NCBI GenBank assembly: GCA_018813765.1
Contig: JAHJBC010000001.1
Location: 367,474 to 431,473, forward strand
DNA: 64,000 bases
Source: Gammaproteobacteria bacterium
Lineage (GTDB): Bacteria; Pseudomonadota; Gammaproteobacteria; Burkholderiales; Gallionellaceae
Direction: 5' to 3'
Below the pieces are notes generated by a model, which had not been told where the DNA came from, made no database searches, and saw only the letters and a list, made by a program, of their open reading frames with translations. Shown one piece after another: positions 18,827 through 30,927 of the stretch. Made by a program: the position numbers and the translations under genes. Each line of letters begins with the position of its first letter. Positions within the stretch are counted from its first letter, which is position 1.

Positions 18827-20958
18827 AGTATCTGGTCATCATCAGCGGCCTCCTCGGCGCAGCGCTGCTGTATCTGCTGTCCAGCGCCAGCGCAAATACC
18901 GACCTGTTCTCGCACAACTACTATGTGCTGCTGGTGATGACGGGCGCACTCGCGCTGGGTCTGGTCGGCCTGGTCGCCTCGCAGACCTGGCAGTTGCGCA
19001 GCAAACTTAAGCAACAGGTGTACGGTGCAAAGCTGACGCTGCGCCTGGTCAAGATATTCTCCGTGATCGCGATCATGCCCGGCTTGCTGGTATATGCGGT
19101 GTCGGTCCAATTCCTCGAAAAAAGCATCGAATCCTGGTTTGACGTGCGCGTGGAAAAAGCGTTGGAAGGCGGATTGAATCTGGGCCGGAGTTCGCTCGAA
19201 AACGGATTGGCCGAAATGGGCAGGAAAGGTCATCTGGTTGCGATGATCCTGGCGGAGCAGGATCCGCGTCGGCACAACATCATCCTTGCGCGCCTTGTGG
19301 ATGGCGGCGGAGCGCAGGAAGCAGCGGTATTCGGCAACAACGCACAGTTGCTGGCCTTTGCCAGCGACGGCGGCAGAAGCTGGCCCGAGATGCCGTCCAC
19401 GGAGATGTTGCAGCAAGCCTGGAAACAGAACGGTTCCAGCATGGTGGATACCCTGCCCGACGAACAACTGGCATTGCGAGTATTGATCCCGGTGAAATCC
19501 ACACTGTGGAAGGATCAGCGCAGAACCCTGCAGTTCATGCAGCCGCTGCCGAAAAAAATCGCCGCCGATGCGGAGACCGTGCAGTCGGTCTACCGCGATT
19601 ACCAGGAACTGACGCTGTCGCGGCTCGGCCTTAAGCGCTTGTATGGCATCACGCTGACGTTGTCGCTGCTGATCGTGTTGCTGAGTGCCATCTCGGCAGC
19701 CTTCTACCTGAGCGAACAATTGAGTGCGCCGCTGGCCGCACTGGCAGCCGGAACGCAAGCCGTGGCACGGGGCGATTTCAGCGGCAACTATCCCGTCTAC
19801 AGCAGCGACGAACTCGGCGCGTTGAACGGATTATTCAACCAGATGACGCGCTACCTTGCCGATGCGAAGCGACTGGGAGAGCAGCAGCAACTGCAGGTGG
19901 AGAACGCCAAGGTCTATCTGGAAAGCATATTGGCTAACCTTTCTTCAGGCGTGCTGGTGGTGGATGGGGAATTGCGTCTGCGTTCTTCCAATCCGAGCGC
20001 AAGCCAGATACTGGGAGCGCCGCTGCAGGAGATGGCCGGCAAAACGCTGGCCGAAATCGCCGCGGAGAATGTGCTGTTGAAGCCGTTCATTGCAACGGTG
20101 ATGAACGGTTTCGGCGATTCTTCGCAGCAGGAATGGGAACGCCAGATAGACCGCATGAGCAAGGCCGGCGACCAGATGCTGTTGCTGCGGGGCACCCGGC
20201 TCGCGACTGCGGACGAGAGCGGCTATGTGGTGGTATTCGACGACATCACCCACCTGCTGCAAGCCGAGCGTCAGGCTGCCTGGGGCGAAGTGGCACGCCG
20301 TCTGGCGCACGAGATCAAGAACCCGCTGACCCCGATACAGCTTTCCGCCGAGCGCCTGCAGCACAAATTGTCGTCAAGGCTGAACGAGGACGAGGCGCAG
20401 TTGCTGCAGCGTGCCACGCAGACCATCGTCAGCCAAGTTGCCGCCATGAAGAACATGGTCACCGAATTCGCCAACTATGCACGTGCACCTGCAACGCGCA
20501 TGGTGCAGCTCGACATGCATCAGTTGCTCAACGAAGTGATGGGGCTGTACGAAGCCAACAGCAGCCCGATCAGGCTGCAGCTCGGCGCACAGCGGACCAT
20601 GCTGAACGGTGATGCCACACGCTTGCGCCAGGTCATCCACAACCTGTTGCAGAACGCCCATGACGCGCTACAGCAGACGGAACATCCGCAGATCGTCCTG
20701 ACCACGGAAAACACCGATGAAGGCGTGTTGAAACTGACGGTGCGCGACAACGGCAGCGGCATTCCGGAAAACCTGCTGGGGCGATTGTTCGAGCCCTACA
20801 TGACGACCAAGCGCAAAGGGACCGGTCTGGGGCTGGCCATCGTGAAGAAGATCGTCGAGGAACATGGTGGGAAGATATCGATAGAGAACCAGCCGGAGGG
20901 CGGGACATGCGTCAGCGTGTTGCTGCCCCTGGCAGAGGAAACCGAGGTGATGCAATGA
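18823..20958 (+). CDS. NtrY-like membrane sensor histidine kinase
   Basis: The ATG at 18823 overlaps the DUF4390 stop as ATGA and gives 711 residues. Membrane helices are at ~1-20, ~30-52 and ~75-98, and another around 285-305 precedes a HAMP region (LSAPLAALAAGTQAVARGDFSG). A PAS domain (~370-470) and HisKA motif ARRLAHEIKNPLTP with phospho-acceptor His496 follow. The HATPase motifs are NLLQNAHDAL, DNGSGIPENL, FEPYMTTKRKGTGLGLAIVKKI. The architecture matches the NtrY family (nitrogen or redox sensing). The partner regulator follows with an ATGA overlap. The stimulus is not evident. Confidence 0.93.
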   Translation: MKYLVIISGLLGAALLYLLSSASANTDLFSHNYYVLLVMTGALALGLVGLVASQTWQLRSKLKQQVYGAKLTLRLVKIFSVIAIMPGLLVYAVSVQFLEKSIESWFDVRVEKALEGGLNLGRSSLENGLAEMGRKGHLVAMILAEQDPRRHNIILARLVDGGGAQEAAVFGNNAQLLAFASDGGRSWPEMPSTEMLQQAWKQNGSSMVDTLPDEQLALRVLIPVKSTLWKDQRRTLQFMQPLPKKIAADAETVQSVYRDYQELTLSRLGLKRLYGITLTLSLLIVLLSAISAAFYLSEQLSAPLAALAAGTQAVARGDFSGNYPVYSSDELGALNGLFNQMTRYLADAKRLGEQQQLQVENAKVYLESILANLSSGVLVVDGELRLRSSNPSASQILGAPLQEMAGKTLAEIAAENVLLKPFIATVMNGFGDSSQQEWERQIDRMSKAGDQMLLLRGTRLATADESGYVVVFDDITHLLQAERQAAWGEVARRLAHEIKNPLTPIQLSAERLQHKLSSRLNEDEAQLLQRATQTIVSQVAAMKNMVTEFANYARAPATRMVQLDMHQLLNEVMGLYEANSSPIRLQLGAQRTMLNGDATRLRQVIHNLLQNAHDALQQTEHPQIVLTTENTDEGVLKLTVRDNGSGIPENLLGRLFEPYMTTKRKGTGLGLAIVKKIVEEHGGKISIENQPEGGTCVSVLLPLAEETEVMQ

Positions 20959-21596
20959 CGACAAGAGACATACTGGTGGTCGATGACGAAATGGGCATAC
21001 GCGAACTGCTGTCCGAAATCCTGTTCGATGAAGGCTATCGCGTTCATCTGGCGGAGAGCGCCGCCCAGGCGCGCGATCTTCGCGACGAAAAGAATCCCGA
21101 CCTGGTCCTGCTGGATATCTGGATGCCAGAAACCGACGGGCTCGCCCTGCTCAAGGAATGGGTGGCACAGGAGAAACTGACCATGCCGGTGATCATGATG
21201 TCCGGGCACGGCACGATAGAGACTGCGATGGAAGCCATGCGCATCGGTGCTGCAGACTTTCTGGAAAAACCCATCGCACTGCAAAAGCTGCTGGCAGCAG
21301 TTGCCAAGGCAATACAGAAGGGCCTTGCTCCTGCACCGTTAGCGGAGCAGTTGCAGGACTCTGTTGCTACCGACATGGTGGAGGGACTGGCGCAGGACGC
21401 ACTGCGACTGGATCTGCCGCTACGCGAAGCGCGCGAACATTTCGACAGCCTGTATTTTAATTACCAGATGCAAAAGGAGAACGGCAACATCTCGCGCATC
21501 GCGGAGAAAGCCGGCATAGAACGCACGCATCTTTACAGAAAGCTGAAACAACTCGGGATAAAACCCATTAAAAGGGGCAACGGTGAATTCCAGTAA
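20955..21596 (+). CDS. NtrX-like response regulator lacking the AAA+ domain
   Basis: From the ATG at 20955 (overlapping the kinase stop) this is 213 residues: a receiver domain with acidic pocket VVDDE, phospho-acceptor Asp54 in VLLDIWMPETDG and conserved Lys in FLEKP. A ~45-residue linker follows, then a C-terminal Fis-type helix-turn-helix (NISRIAEKAGIERTHLYRKLKQLGI). Canonical NtrX has a sigma-54-interacting AAA+ domain between these parts, and it is absent here. It should therefore act as a DNA-binding regulator without sigma-54 activation, as in other short betaproteobacterial homologues. Confidence 0.92.
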   Translation: MTTRDILVVDDEMGIRELLSEILFDEGYRVHLAESAAQARDLRDEKNPDLVLLDIWMPETDGLALLKEWVAQEKLTMPVIMMSGHGTIETAMEAMRIGAADFLEKPIALQKLLAAVAKAIQKGLAPAPLAEQLQDSVATDMVEGLAQDALRLDLPLREAREHFDSLYFNYQMQKENGNISRIAEKAGIERTHLYRKLKQLGIKPIKRGNGEFQ

Positions 21597-21629
21597 ATTG
21601 CTCGGGAATTACCCTTATGGGTGCTATTG

Positions 21630-21659
21630 TTGATTAAAAAGGTACCGGTAAGGCATAAT
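21630..21659 (+). promoter_or_regulatory. Probable sigma-70 promoter for tkt
   Basis: TTGATT (21630-21635) and CATAAT (21654-21659) are separated by 18 bp, a reasonable sigma-70 match in the 128-nt spacer between the response regulator and tkt. The tkt ATG follows a strong Shine-Dalgarno (AGGAGG, ~8 nt upstream). Confidence 0.5.
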
Positions 21660-21724
21660 CCGCCTCTTCCGTTGCAAAAACATCTTATTTTTCAGTTGGT
21701 ACGAAATTCTCAGGAGGCAGGAAT

Positions 21725-24780
<3,056 letters not shown>

Positions 24781-24789
24781 CTCACACCG

Positions 24790-24817
24790 AAAAGGGCTGG
24801 CATACGTCAGCCCTTTT
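24790..24817 (+). terminator. Perfect 10-bp hairpin between gap and pgk
   Basis: AAAAGGGCTG pairs exactly with CAGCCCTTTT around an 8-nt loop, followed by CTCTTC. It resembles a bidirectional terminator or partial attenuator separating gap from pgk. The short spacing suggests some read-through. Confidence 0.7.
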
Positions 24818-24846
24818 CTCTTCGAGTCTGTCAGGAAGGAAAAATC

Positions 24847-26025
24847 ATGTCCGTAATCAAAATGACCGATCTGGATCTGAAGGGCAAACGCGTCCTGATC
24901 CGTTCCGATCTCAACGTGCCCGTCAAGGATGGCAAAGTCACCTCCGACGCGCGCATCACCGCTTCCATGGCAACCATCAACCACGCGCTGAAAGCCGGCG
25001 CCCGCGTGATGGTGACCTCGCACCTCGGCCGTCCCGAAGAAGGTGTGTATTCCGAGGAGAACTCGCTCAAGCCCGTGGCCGATGTCATCGCCAACAAGCT
25101 GAACAAGCCGGTGCGCCTGATCCGCGACTGGGTGAACGGCGGATTCGAAGTGGCCGAAGGCGAACTCGCCTTGCTGGAAAACTGCCGCTTCAACAAGGGC
25201 GAGAAAAAGAGCAACGAAGAGCTGGCGAAAAAATATGCCGCGCTCTGCGACATCTTCGTGATGGACGCTTTCGGCACCGCGCACCGTGCCGAAGCCTCGA
25301 CCCACGGCGTGGCGAAGTTCGCGCCCGTGGCTGCCGCCGGCATCCTGCTGACCGAAGAACTGGAAGCATTGACCAAAGCATTGCTCAACCCGGCACGCCC
25401 GATGGTCGCCATCGTCGGCGGCTCCAAGGTCTCGACCAAGCTGACCGTGCTGGAATCGCTGTCCGAGAAGTGCGAACAGCTGGTGGTCGGCGGCGGTATC
25501 GCCAACACCTTCCTCAAGGCTGTCGGCAACAACGTCGGCAAGTCGCTGTGCGAGGACGATCTGGTTCCGACCGCCCAGGCACTGATCGAAAAAATGAAAC
25601 AACGCGGCGCTAACATCCCCATCGCGGTGGATGTGGTCTGCGGCAAGAAGTTCGACGCCAACGAACCGGCGGTGTTGAAGAACGCCGGTGAAGTGGCCGA
25701 CGACGACATGATCTTCGACATCGGTCCGAAGTCTGCGCAAGAGTTGGCCGACATCATCATGAAGGCAGGCACCGTGGTGTGGAACGGTCCGGTCGGCGTG
25801 TTCGAATTCGACCAGTTCGGCGAAGGCACCAAGACCATCGCCAACGCCATCGCCAACACCTCCGCGTTCACGCTGGCGGGCGGCGGCGACACCATCGCGG
25901 CGATCCAGAAGTACGGCATCTACGACAAGGTGTCTTACATCTCTACCGCAGGCGGCGCCTTCCTAGAATTTCTGGAAGGCAAGGTATTGCCCGCCGTGGC
26001 CATTCTGGAGGAACGGGCAAGTTGA
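24847..26025 (+). CDS. pgk: Phosphoglycerate kinase
   Basis: This 392-residue protein is of standard length. The signature [16 protein letters not shown] is near the N-terminus, with substrate-binding HLGRPEEG. The C-terminal nucleotide-binding domain has [11 protein letters not shown] and the glycine-rich loop [10 protein letters not shown]. It interconverts 1,3-bisphosphoglycerate and 3-phosphoglycerate with ATP. It is placed between gap and pyk in the glycolytic cluster. Confidence 0.98.
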   Translation: MSVIKMTDLDLKGKRVLIRSDLNVPVKDGKVTSDARITASMATINHALKAGARVMVTSHLGRPEEGVYSEENSLKPVADVIANKLNKPVRLIRDWVNGGFEVAEGELALLENCRFNKGEKKSNEELAKKYAALCDIFVMDAFGTAHRAEASTHGVAKFAPVAAAGILLTEELEALTKALLNPARPMVAIVGGSKVSTKLTVLESLSEKCEQLVVGGGIANTFLKAVGNNVGKSLCEDDLVPTAQALIEKMKQRGANIPIAVDVVCGKKFDANEPAVLKNAGEVADDDMIFDIGPKSAQELADIIMKAGTVVWNGPVGVFEFDQFGEGTKTIANAIANTSAFTLAGGGDTIAAIQKYGIYDKVSYISTAGGAFLEFLEGKVLPAVAILEERAS

Positions 26026-26035
26026 GCCTGTAGCG

Positions 26036-26080
26036 GGTAGCTTGTAGCCGGTAGCCAAACCGGTTTTGCTACAAGCTACC
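26036..26080. repeat. Inverted repeat built of GTAGC units between pgk and pyk
   Basis: GGTAGCTTGTAGC (26036-26048) and GCTACAAGCTACC (26068-26080) are perfect 13-bp arms around a loop that itself contains AAACCGGTTT. Extra GTAGCC/GGCTAC units flank both arms. It fills nearly the entire pgk-pyk spacer. It resembles small intergenic palindromic repeats and lacks a T tract. The pyk-fba spacer (27544-27643) contains a looser assortment of similar GTTAGTCGT-type units. Confidence 0.65.
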
Positions 26081-26103
26081 GGCTACCGGCTACGAGCTGA
26101 CTT

Positions 26104-27543
26104 ATGTTACGCAGAACAAAAATAGTTGCAACACTGGGACCTGCAAGCAGCGACCAGAAGGTGCTGGAACAAATGATCCGCGCCGGCGTGGATGTGGTGC
26201 GGATGAATTTTTCGCACGGCACCGCGCAGGATCATATGGGTCGCGCAGAAAAAGTACGCGCTGCCGCCAAAGCGGCGGGACGCACCGTCGGCATCCTGGC
26301 CGACCTGCAGGGTCCGAAGATTCGCGTGCGTAAATTCGAGAACGACAAGATATCCCTCAACAAGGGCGATACTTTCATCCTCGATGCCGCGCTCGACGGA
26401 CTCGGCAACCAGGAACGCGTGGGGCTGGATTACAAGGAATTGCCCAAAGATGTGGATATCGGCACGGTGCTGCTGCTCAACGACGGCATGCTGGAATTCC
26501 ACGTCACCGGAGTCAAGGGCGCCGAGGTGCATTGTGTCGTCGTGCGCGGCGGCGTGCTCTCCAACAACAAGGGTATCAACCGCAAGGGCGGCGGACTCAC
26601 CGCGCCGGCGCTGACCGACAAGGACAAGGAAGACATCAAGACCGCCGCGCTGATCAAGGCGGATTACCTGGCAGTTTCCTTTCCGCGCTCGGCTGACGAC
26701 ATGAAACTGGCGCGCGAACTGATGCAAGCCGCTGGCGGCAAGAGCATGCTGATGGCCAAGATCGAGCGTGCGGAGGCCATCCCGGTGCTGGAGGGGATCA
26801 TCGATGCCAGCGATGCGATCATGGTTGCGCGCGGCGATCTTTCGGTCGAGGTCGGCGATGCAGCAGTGCCCGGCCTGCAAAAGAAGATGATCAAGATGGC
26901 CCGCGCCAGGAACAAGCTGGTCATCACCGCCACCCAGATGATGGAATCGATGATCACGGCGCCCATTCCGACAAGAGCGGAAGTGTCCGATGTGGCGAAT
27001 GCCGTGCTCGACGGCACCGATGCGGTGATGCTGTCGGCCGAGACCGCGGTGGGCGATTATCCGGTAGAGACCATCGAGGCGATGGCGCGCATCTGCCGCA
27101 GTGCCGAAAGCGAAACGGAAGACAGCGCGGCGGATCGTCGCCTGGATCACGGCAAATTCACGCGCATCGACCAGTCCATTGCCATGTCTGCGTTGTTTGC
27201 CGCCTCGCACTTCAAGGTCAAGGCCATCGTTGCGCTGACGCAGTCAGGATCGACAGCATTGTGGATGTCGCGCGTCAGCGCGGAGACGCCCATCTTCGCG
27301 ATGACGCCGGTTGAAGAGACCCTGAGCAAGGTCACCCTGTTCAGCGGCGTGCATCCCATCGCGTTCAACACCGAATCCACCGATCACTCCGTGACATTGC
27401 GTCAGGCGGAGGACGAACTGCTGCGATTGGGTATGGTGCAGGATGGAGACCTCATAGTGATGACGGTCGGCGAGGCCATCGGCAAGGCCGGGTACACCAA
27501 CACCATGAAGATCGTGCGTGTGGGCGATCATAGAAAAAACTAG
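26104..27543 (+). CDS. pyk: Pyruvate kinase
   Basis: This 479-residue protein starts RRTKIVATLGPAS, with the signature segment VRMNFSHGT and the active-site block AKIERAEAIPVLEGI. The metal-binding MVARGDLSVEVG, the TATQMMESM loop, and a C-terminal allosteric-type domain are also present. It converts PEP and ADP to pyruvate and ATP. The ATG at 26104 lies just after the palindromic repeat and without an obvious strong Shine-Dalgarno. Confidence 0.97.
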   Translation: MLRRTKIVATLGPASSDQKVLEQMIRAGVDVVRMNFSHGTAQDHMGRAEKVRAAAKAAGRTVGILADLQGPKIRVRKFENDKISLNKGDTFILDAALDGLGNQERVGLDYKELPKDVDIGTVLLLNDGMLEFHVTGVKGAEVHCVVVRGGVLSNNKGINRKGGGLTAPALTDKDKEDIKTAALIKADYLAVSFPRSADDMKLARELMQAAGGKSMLMAKIERAEAIPVLEGIIDASDAIMVARGDLSVEVGDAAVPGLQKKMIKMARARNKLVITATQMMESMITAPIPTRAEVSDVANAVLDGTDAVMLSAETAVGDYPVETIEAMARICRSAESETEDSAADRRLDHGKFTRIDQSIAMSALFAASHFKVKAIVALTQSGSTALWMSRVSAETPIFAMTPVEETLSKVTLFSGVHPIAFNTESTDHSVTLRQAEDELLRLGMVQDGDLIVMTVGEAIGKAGYTNTMKIVRVGDHRKN

Positions 27544-27643
27544 TCGTCAGCCGTTAGTCGTAAAAACCCCCACCGTGCAGCGGACTATGCCAACTAACGA
27601 ATAACGTCTAATAGCTACCAACTGATTACTACAGGAGAAAAAA

Positions 27644-28708
27644 ATGGCACTCGTATCCCTTCGTCAACTACTCGATCACGCGGCCGAGCACAGCTACGGC
27701 CTGCCCGCTTTCAACGTCAACAACCTGGAACAGGTGAAGGCGATCATGGAAGCGGCCGACGAAACCAACAGCCCGGTGATCATGCAAGGCTCGGCCGGTG
27801 CGCGCAAATACGCGGGCGAAGCGTTCCTGCGCCACCTCATCGAAGCTGCAGTCGAAGCGTATCCGCATATTCCCGTCGTCATGCACCAGGATCACGGTGC
27901 TTCCGAGGCTGTTTGCGTGCAGGCGATTCGTTCCGGCTTCTCCAGCGTGATGATGGACGGCTCGCTGATGACCGACGGCAAGACACCTTCCTCTTTTGAA
28001 TACAACGTCAACATCTCACGCCGTGTGGCCGAGATGTCGCACGCCGTCGGCGTTTCAGTCGAAGGCGAGCTCGGTTGCCTGGGTTCGCTGGAATCCGGCG
28101 AGGGCGAAAAAGAGGACGGCCACGGCGCCGAAGGCAAGCTCAGCCACGACCAGTTGCTGACCGACCCGAACGAAGCGGCCGAATTCGTCAAGCTGACCCA
28201 GGTCGATGCGTTGGCGATCGCCATCGGCACCAGCCACGGCGCGTACAAGTTCACCCGCCCGCCCACAGGCGCAGTGCTGCGCATCGACCGTATCCGCGAG
28301 ATCCACGCGCGCCTGCCCAACACCCACCTTGTGATGCACGGCTCATCGAGCGTGCCGCAGGAATGGCTCAAGGTCATCAACGAGTTCGGCGGCGCCATGG
28401 GTGAGACCTACGGCGTGCCGGTCGAGGAGATCGTCGAAGGTATCAAGAACGGCGTGCGCAAGGTGAACATCGACACCGACCTGCGCATGGCCTCCACCGG
28501 CGCTACCCGCCGCTACCTGGCACAGAACCCCAAGGACTTCGACCCGCGCAAGTTCCTTGCCGCCACCACCAAGGCGATGAAGGAGATCTGCAAGGCGCGT
28601 TACGAAGCCTTCGGCTGCGCCGGCCAGGCCGCCAAGATCAAGCCGATCTCGCTGGACGCGATGGCACAGCGTTATGCCAAGGGCGAGCTGAACGCGATCA
28701 TCAAGTAA
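27644..28708 (+). CDS. fba: Class II fructose-1,6-bisphosphate aldolase
   Basis: This 354-residue class II aldolase of the CbbA/Fba type has zinc-ligand motifs [12 protein letters not shown] and [10 protein letters not shown], the GTSHGAYKF segment, [10 protein letters not shown], and the substrate-binding NIDTDLRMA. It cleaves FBP (or forms it, and SBP, in Calvin metabolism). A good AGGAG Shine-Dalgarno precedes the ATG. It is the last gene of the tkt-gap-pgk-pyk-fba cluster, followed by a terminator. Confidence 0.98.
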   Translation: MALVSLRQLLDHAAEHSYGLPAFNVNNLEQVKAIMEAADETNSPVIMQGSAGARKYAGEAFLRHLIEAAVEAYPHIPVVMHQDHGASEAVCVQAIRSGFSSVMMDGSLMTDGKTPSSFEYNVNISRRVAEMSHAVGVSVEGELGCLGSLESGEGEKEDGHGAEGKLSHDQLLTDPNEAAEFVKLTQVDALAIAIGTSHGAYKFTRPPTGAVLRIDRIREIHARLPNTHLVMHGSSSVPQEWLKVINEFGGAMGETYGVPVEEIVEGIKNGVRKVNIDTDLRMASTGATRRYLAQNPKDFDPRKFLAATTKAMKEICKARYEAFGCAGQAAKIKPISLDAMAQRYAKGELNAIIK

Positions 28709-28730
28709 TCGCAATTCCTGGCGGTACAGG

Positions 28731-28753
28731 AAAGCGGCCTCCGGGCCGCTTTT
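28731..28753 (+). terminator. Rho-independent terminator after fba
   Basis: AAAGCGGCC and GGCCGCTTT form a 9-bp perfect stem with a 4-nt loop, followed by T-rich sequence. It lies 22 nt after the fba stop and ends the glycolytic cluster. Confidence 0.85.
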
Positions 28754-28826
28754 CAATTGCACATGACCATTGTCAATATATAAGAATGTGCTAATATTGC
28801 GCAGTTACTGATCGAGGAGACGCACC

Positions 28827-29162
28827 ATGTTTGGAATGAACGTAAAGGAAATCGACGCCGGGGAACTGGCCAAATGGGTCAACACAACCGAGGCCGGATT
28901 GCGCGTGATCGACGTGCGCCAGATGGAAGAGATCGCCCAGGGCACCGTACCCAAGGCCGAGGCGCTGCCGCTGCATACGCTGCCTGCCAAGATGCACGAC
29001 CTGTCCAAGGATGAAAAACTGGTGATGGTATGCCGCAGCGGCGCGCGTTCGGCACAAGCCTGCATGTTCCTGCAGCAGCAAGGTTTTTCCAATGTGTACA
29101 ACCTGCGCGGTGGCATGATGGGCTGGATGCAGAGCGGCTTCCCTGCGTACCGTCTGGCCTGA
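28827..29162 (+). CDS. Cytoplasmic single-domain rhodanese-like protein
   Basis: This 111-residue rhodanese domain has the active-site loop CRSGARSA with the catalytic Cys, preceded by VIDVRQMEEI and followed by NLRGGMMGW. No signal peptide is visible. It probably carries persulfide sulfur; the acceptor is unknown. It sits 7 nt before a second, exported rhodanese, implying cotranscription. Confidence 0.92.
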   Translation: MFGMNVKEIDAGELAKWVNTTEAGLRVIDVRQMEEIAQGTVPKAEALPLHTLPAKMHDLSKDEKLVMVCRSGARSAQACMFLQQQGFSNVYNLRGGMMGWMQSGFPAYRLA

Positions 29163-29169
29163 GGCGCTC

Positions 29170-29571
29170 ATGAAAACAAAGATATATATTGCTCTGGCCG
29201 CAGTGTTTGGCTTGGCGCTGATGGTTCAACAACTGCAGGCCGGTCAGGCCGTGCCGACTGTGGATGTAAAGCAGGCGCAGGTCATGGTGGCGGAACAGGG
29301 CGCGCTGCTGCTGGATGTGCGCGAACCAGCCGAATATGCTGCGGTCCACGCAGTAAACGCAAAGCTGATCCCATTGGGCGAGGTAAGCCGGCACCTGAAG
29401 GAGCTGGAGAGTTTCAAGGACAAGCCGATCGCGGTGATTTGCCGTTCCGGACGGCGTTCTGCCGAGGCGGTCGGCATCCTGCAGCAAGCCGGATTACGCC
29501 AGGCAGTCAACGTGCAAGGCGGAACCAACGCCTGGCTGCAGGCCGGGCTGGAAGTCGTCAAGCAGCAGTGA
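29170..29571 (+). CDS. Exported rhodanese-like protein
   Basis: This 133-residue protein begins with a signal peptide (MKTKIYIALAAVFGLALM, cleavage near LQA-GQA). A rhodanese domain follows with LLDVREPAEY and the active-site loop CRSGRRSA, then NVQGGTNAWLQAG. It is a periplasmic sulfurtransferase-like protein in tandem with the cytoplasmic homologue upstream. The pair could handle sulfane sulfur on both sides of the membrane, which is an inference from position. Confidence 0.92.
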   Translation: MKTKIYIALAAVFGLALMVQQLQAGQAVPTVDVKQAQVMVAEQGALLLDVREPAEYAAVHAVNAKLIPLGEVSRHLKELESFKDKPIAVICRSGRRSAEAVGILQQAGLRQAVNVQGGTNAWLQAGLEVVKQQ

Positions 29572-29586
29572 TCACGGTGCGGGCGT

Positions 29587-30927
29587 TCAGCCCGCCACCC
29601 GCAGCACCAATCCCTTCAGGTAAGCCCCTTCGGGAAAGCTCAGCAGCACTGGATGATCGGGTGCCGCGTGCAGTTTCTTTACGATCTGTGCGTCCACGCC
29701 TGCATCCAGCGCTGCACCTGCGATGATTTTCTGGAACAGGTCATCGCTGATGCCGCCGGAGCAGGAGTAGGTGAACAGCAGGCCGCCCGGGCGCAGCAGC
29801 TTGAACCCAAGCAAGTTGATGTCCTTGTAAGCGCGCGAAGCCTTCTCGGCGTATGCGGCGGTGGGCGCAAATTTTGGCGGGTCAAGGACGATCAGATCGA
29901 ACTTGCGGTTCTGGTCGCGCAGTTTGCGCAGGGCTTCGAACACGTCGGCGCACTGCCACTCCGCTTTCGACGCGTCGAGCCCGTTCAATCCGACATTGGT
30001 TTGCGCGATCTGCAATGCATCCTGCGAGGAATCGATGGACAGCACTGTTTTCGCTCCGCCGCGCAACGCATAGAGCGAGAAGCCGCCGGTGTAGCAGAAG
30101 CAGTTGAGCACATCGCGGTCGGCGGCCAGCGTGCCGGTGAATGCTCGGTTGTCGCGCTGGTCGAGGTAGTAGCCGGTCTTCTGTCCTGCCGCCACATCCA
30201 CGGCGAAGCGCAGGCCGTTCTCGAGCACTTCGACTTTTTCCGGCAGCGTGCCGCGCACAACGCCGCAGCGCTTGGGTAATCCTTCCAGCTCGCGTCCATC
30301 GGAGTCGGAGCGCTCGTAGATGCACACGGGCGCGCACAAATCCTGCAGGATGTCGGCGATGGTCTCGCGCCAATGTTCCGGTCCGGCGCTGCCGAGCTGC
30401 ATCACCAGTACGTCGTCGTATTTGTCCACGATGAGGCCGGGCAGGCCGTCTGATTCGCCGTGCACGATGCGCATACCGTTGCCTGCCTGCCCGATGGCGA
30501 GCGCGTAACGCGCGGCCAAAGCGTTGGCGATACGCTGATGGAAGAACGCCTTGTCGACAACTTCCTTCTCCTGCCAAGACCACACCCGCGCGGTGATCTG
30601 CGAGTCGGGGTTGTAGGCCGCCCACGCGAGAAAACTTCCCGCAGCATCACGTACCGCCACGGTGTCGCCGCTCCTGGGTGCACCGTCGATGCACTCGATC
30701 GCGCCTGAGAATATCCACGGATGGCGGCGCTGCAACGATTTCTCTCGCTCGGCCTTGAGGATGATGGCGGGCTTGGCAGATGGGTTGCCAGTGCGCGGCT
30801 TGGATGCCGCTTGCGGCGCGCGAGTCTCGCCTTGTTGTTTGCCGCGCTGCACGCGTTTGCGGAAATCCTTGCCGCCCTGTGATTGGCGATGCGGTGTTGA
30901 AGGTGATCTTGGCTTGTCTTTGCTCAT
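29587..30927 (-). CDS. RlmI-like 23S rRNA m5C methyltransferase
   Basis: This 446-residue protein has a basic, low-complexity N-terminal ~50 residues, then a PUA domain (LKAEREKSLQRRHPWIFSGAI). The SAM-dependent methyltransferase has VLNCFCYTGGFSLYAL (motif I) and DLIVLDPPKFAP (motif IV), and a Cys in FTYSCSGGIS. The layout matches RlmI/RlmL-C type class I rRNA methyltransferases. The start at 30927 overlaps the xerC stop as ATGA. The specific rRNA site is inferred from family only. Confidence 0.9.
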   Translation of the reverse strand: MSKDKPRSPSTPHRQSQGGKDFRKRVQRGKQQGETRAPQAASKPRTGNPSAKPAIILKAEREKSLQRRHPWIFSGAIECIDGAPRSGDTVAVRDAAGSFLAWAAYNPDSQITARVWSWQEKEVVDKAFFHQRIANALAARYALAIGQAGNGMRIVHGESDGLPGLIVDKYDDVLVMQLGSAGPEHWRETIADILQDLCAPVCIYERSDSDGRELEGLPKRCGVVRGTLPEKVEVLENGLRFAVDVAAGQKTGYYLDQRDNRAFTGTLAADRDVLNCFCYTGGFSLYALRGGAKTVLSIDSSQDALQIAQTNVGLNGLDASKAEWQCADVFEALRKLRDQNRKFDLIVLDPPKFAPTAAYAEKASRAYKDINLLGFKLLRPGGLLFTYSCSGGISDDLFQKIIAGAALDAGVDAQIVKKLHAAPDHPVLLSFPEGAYLKGLVLRVAG

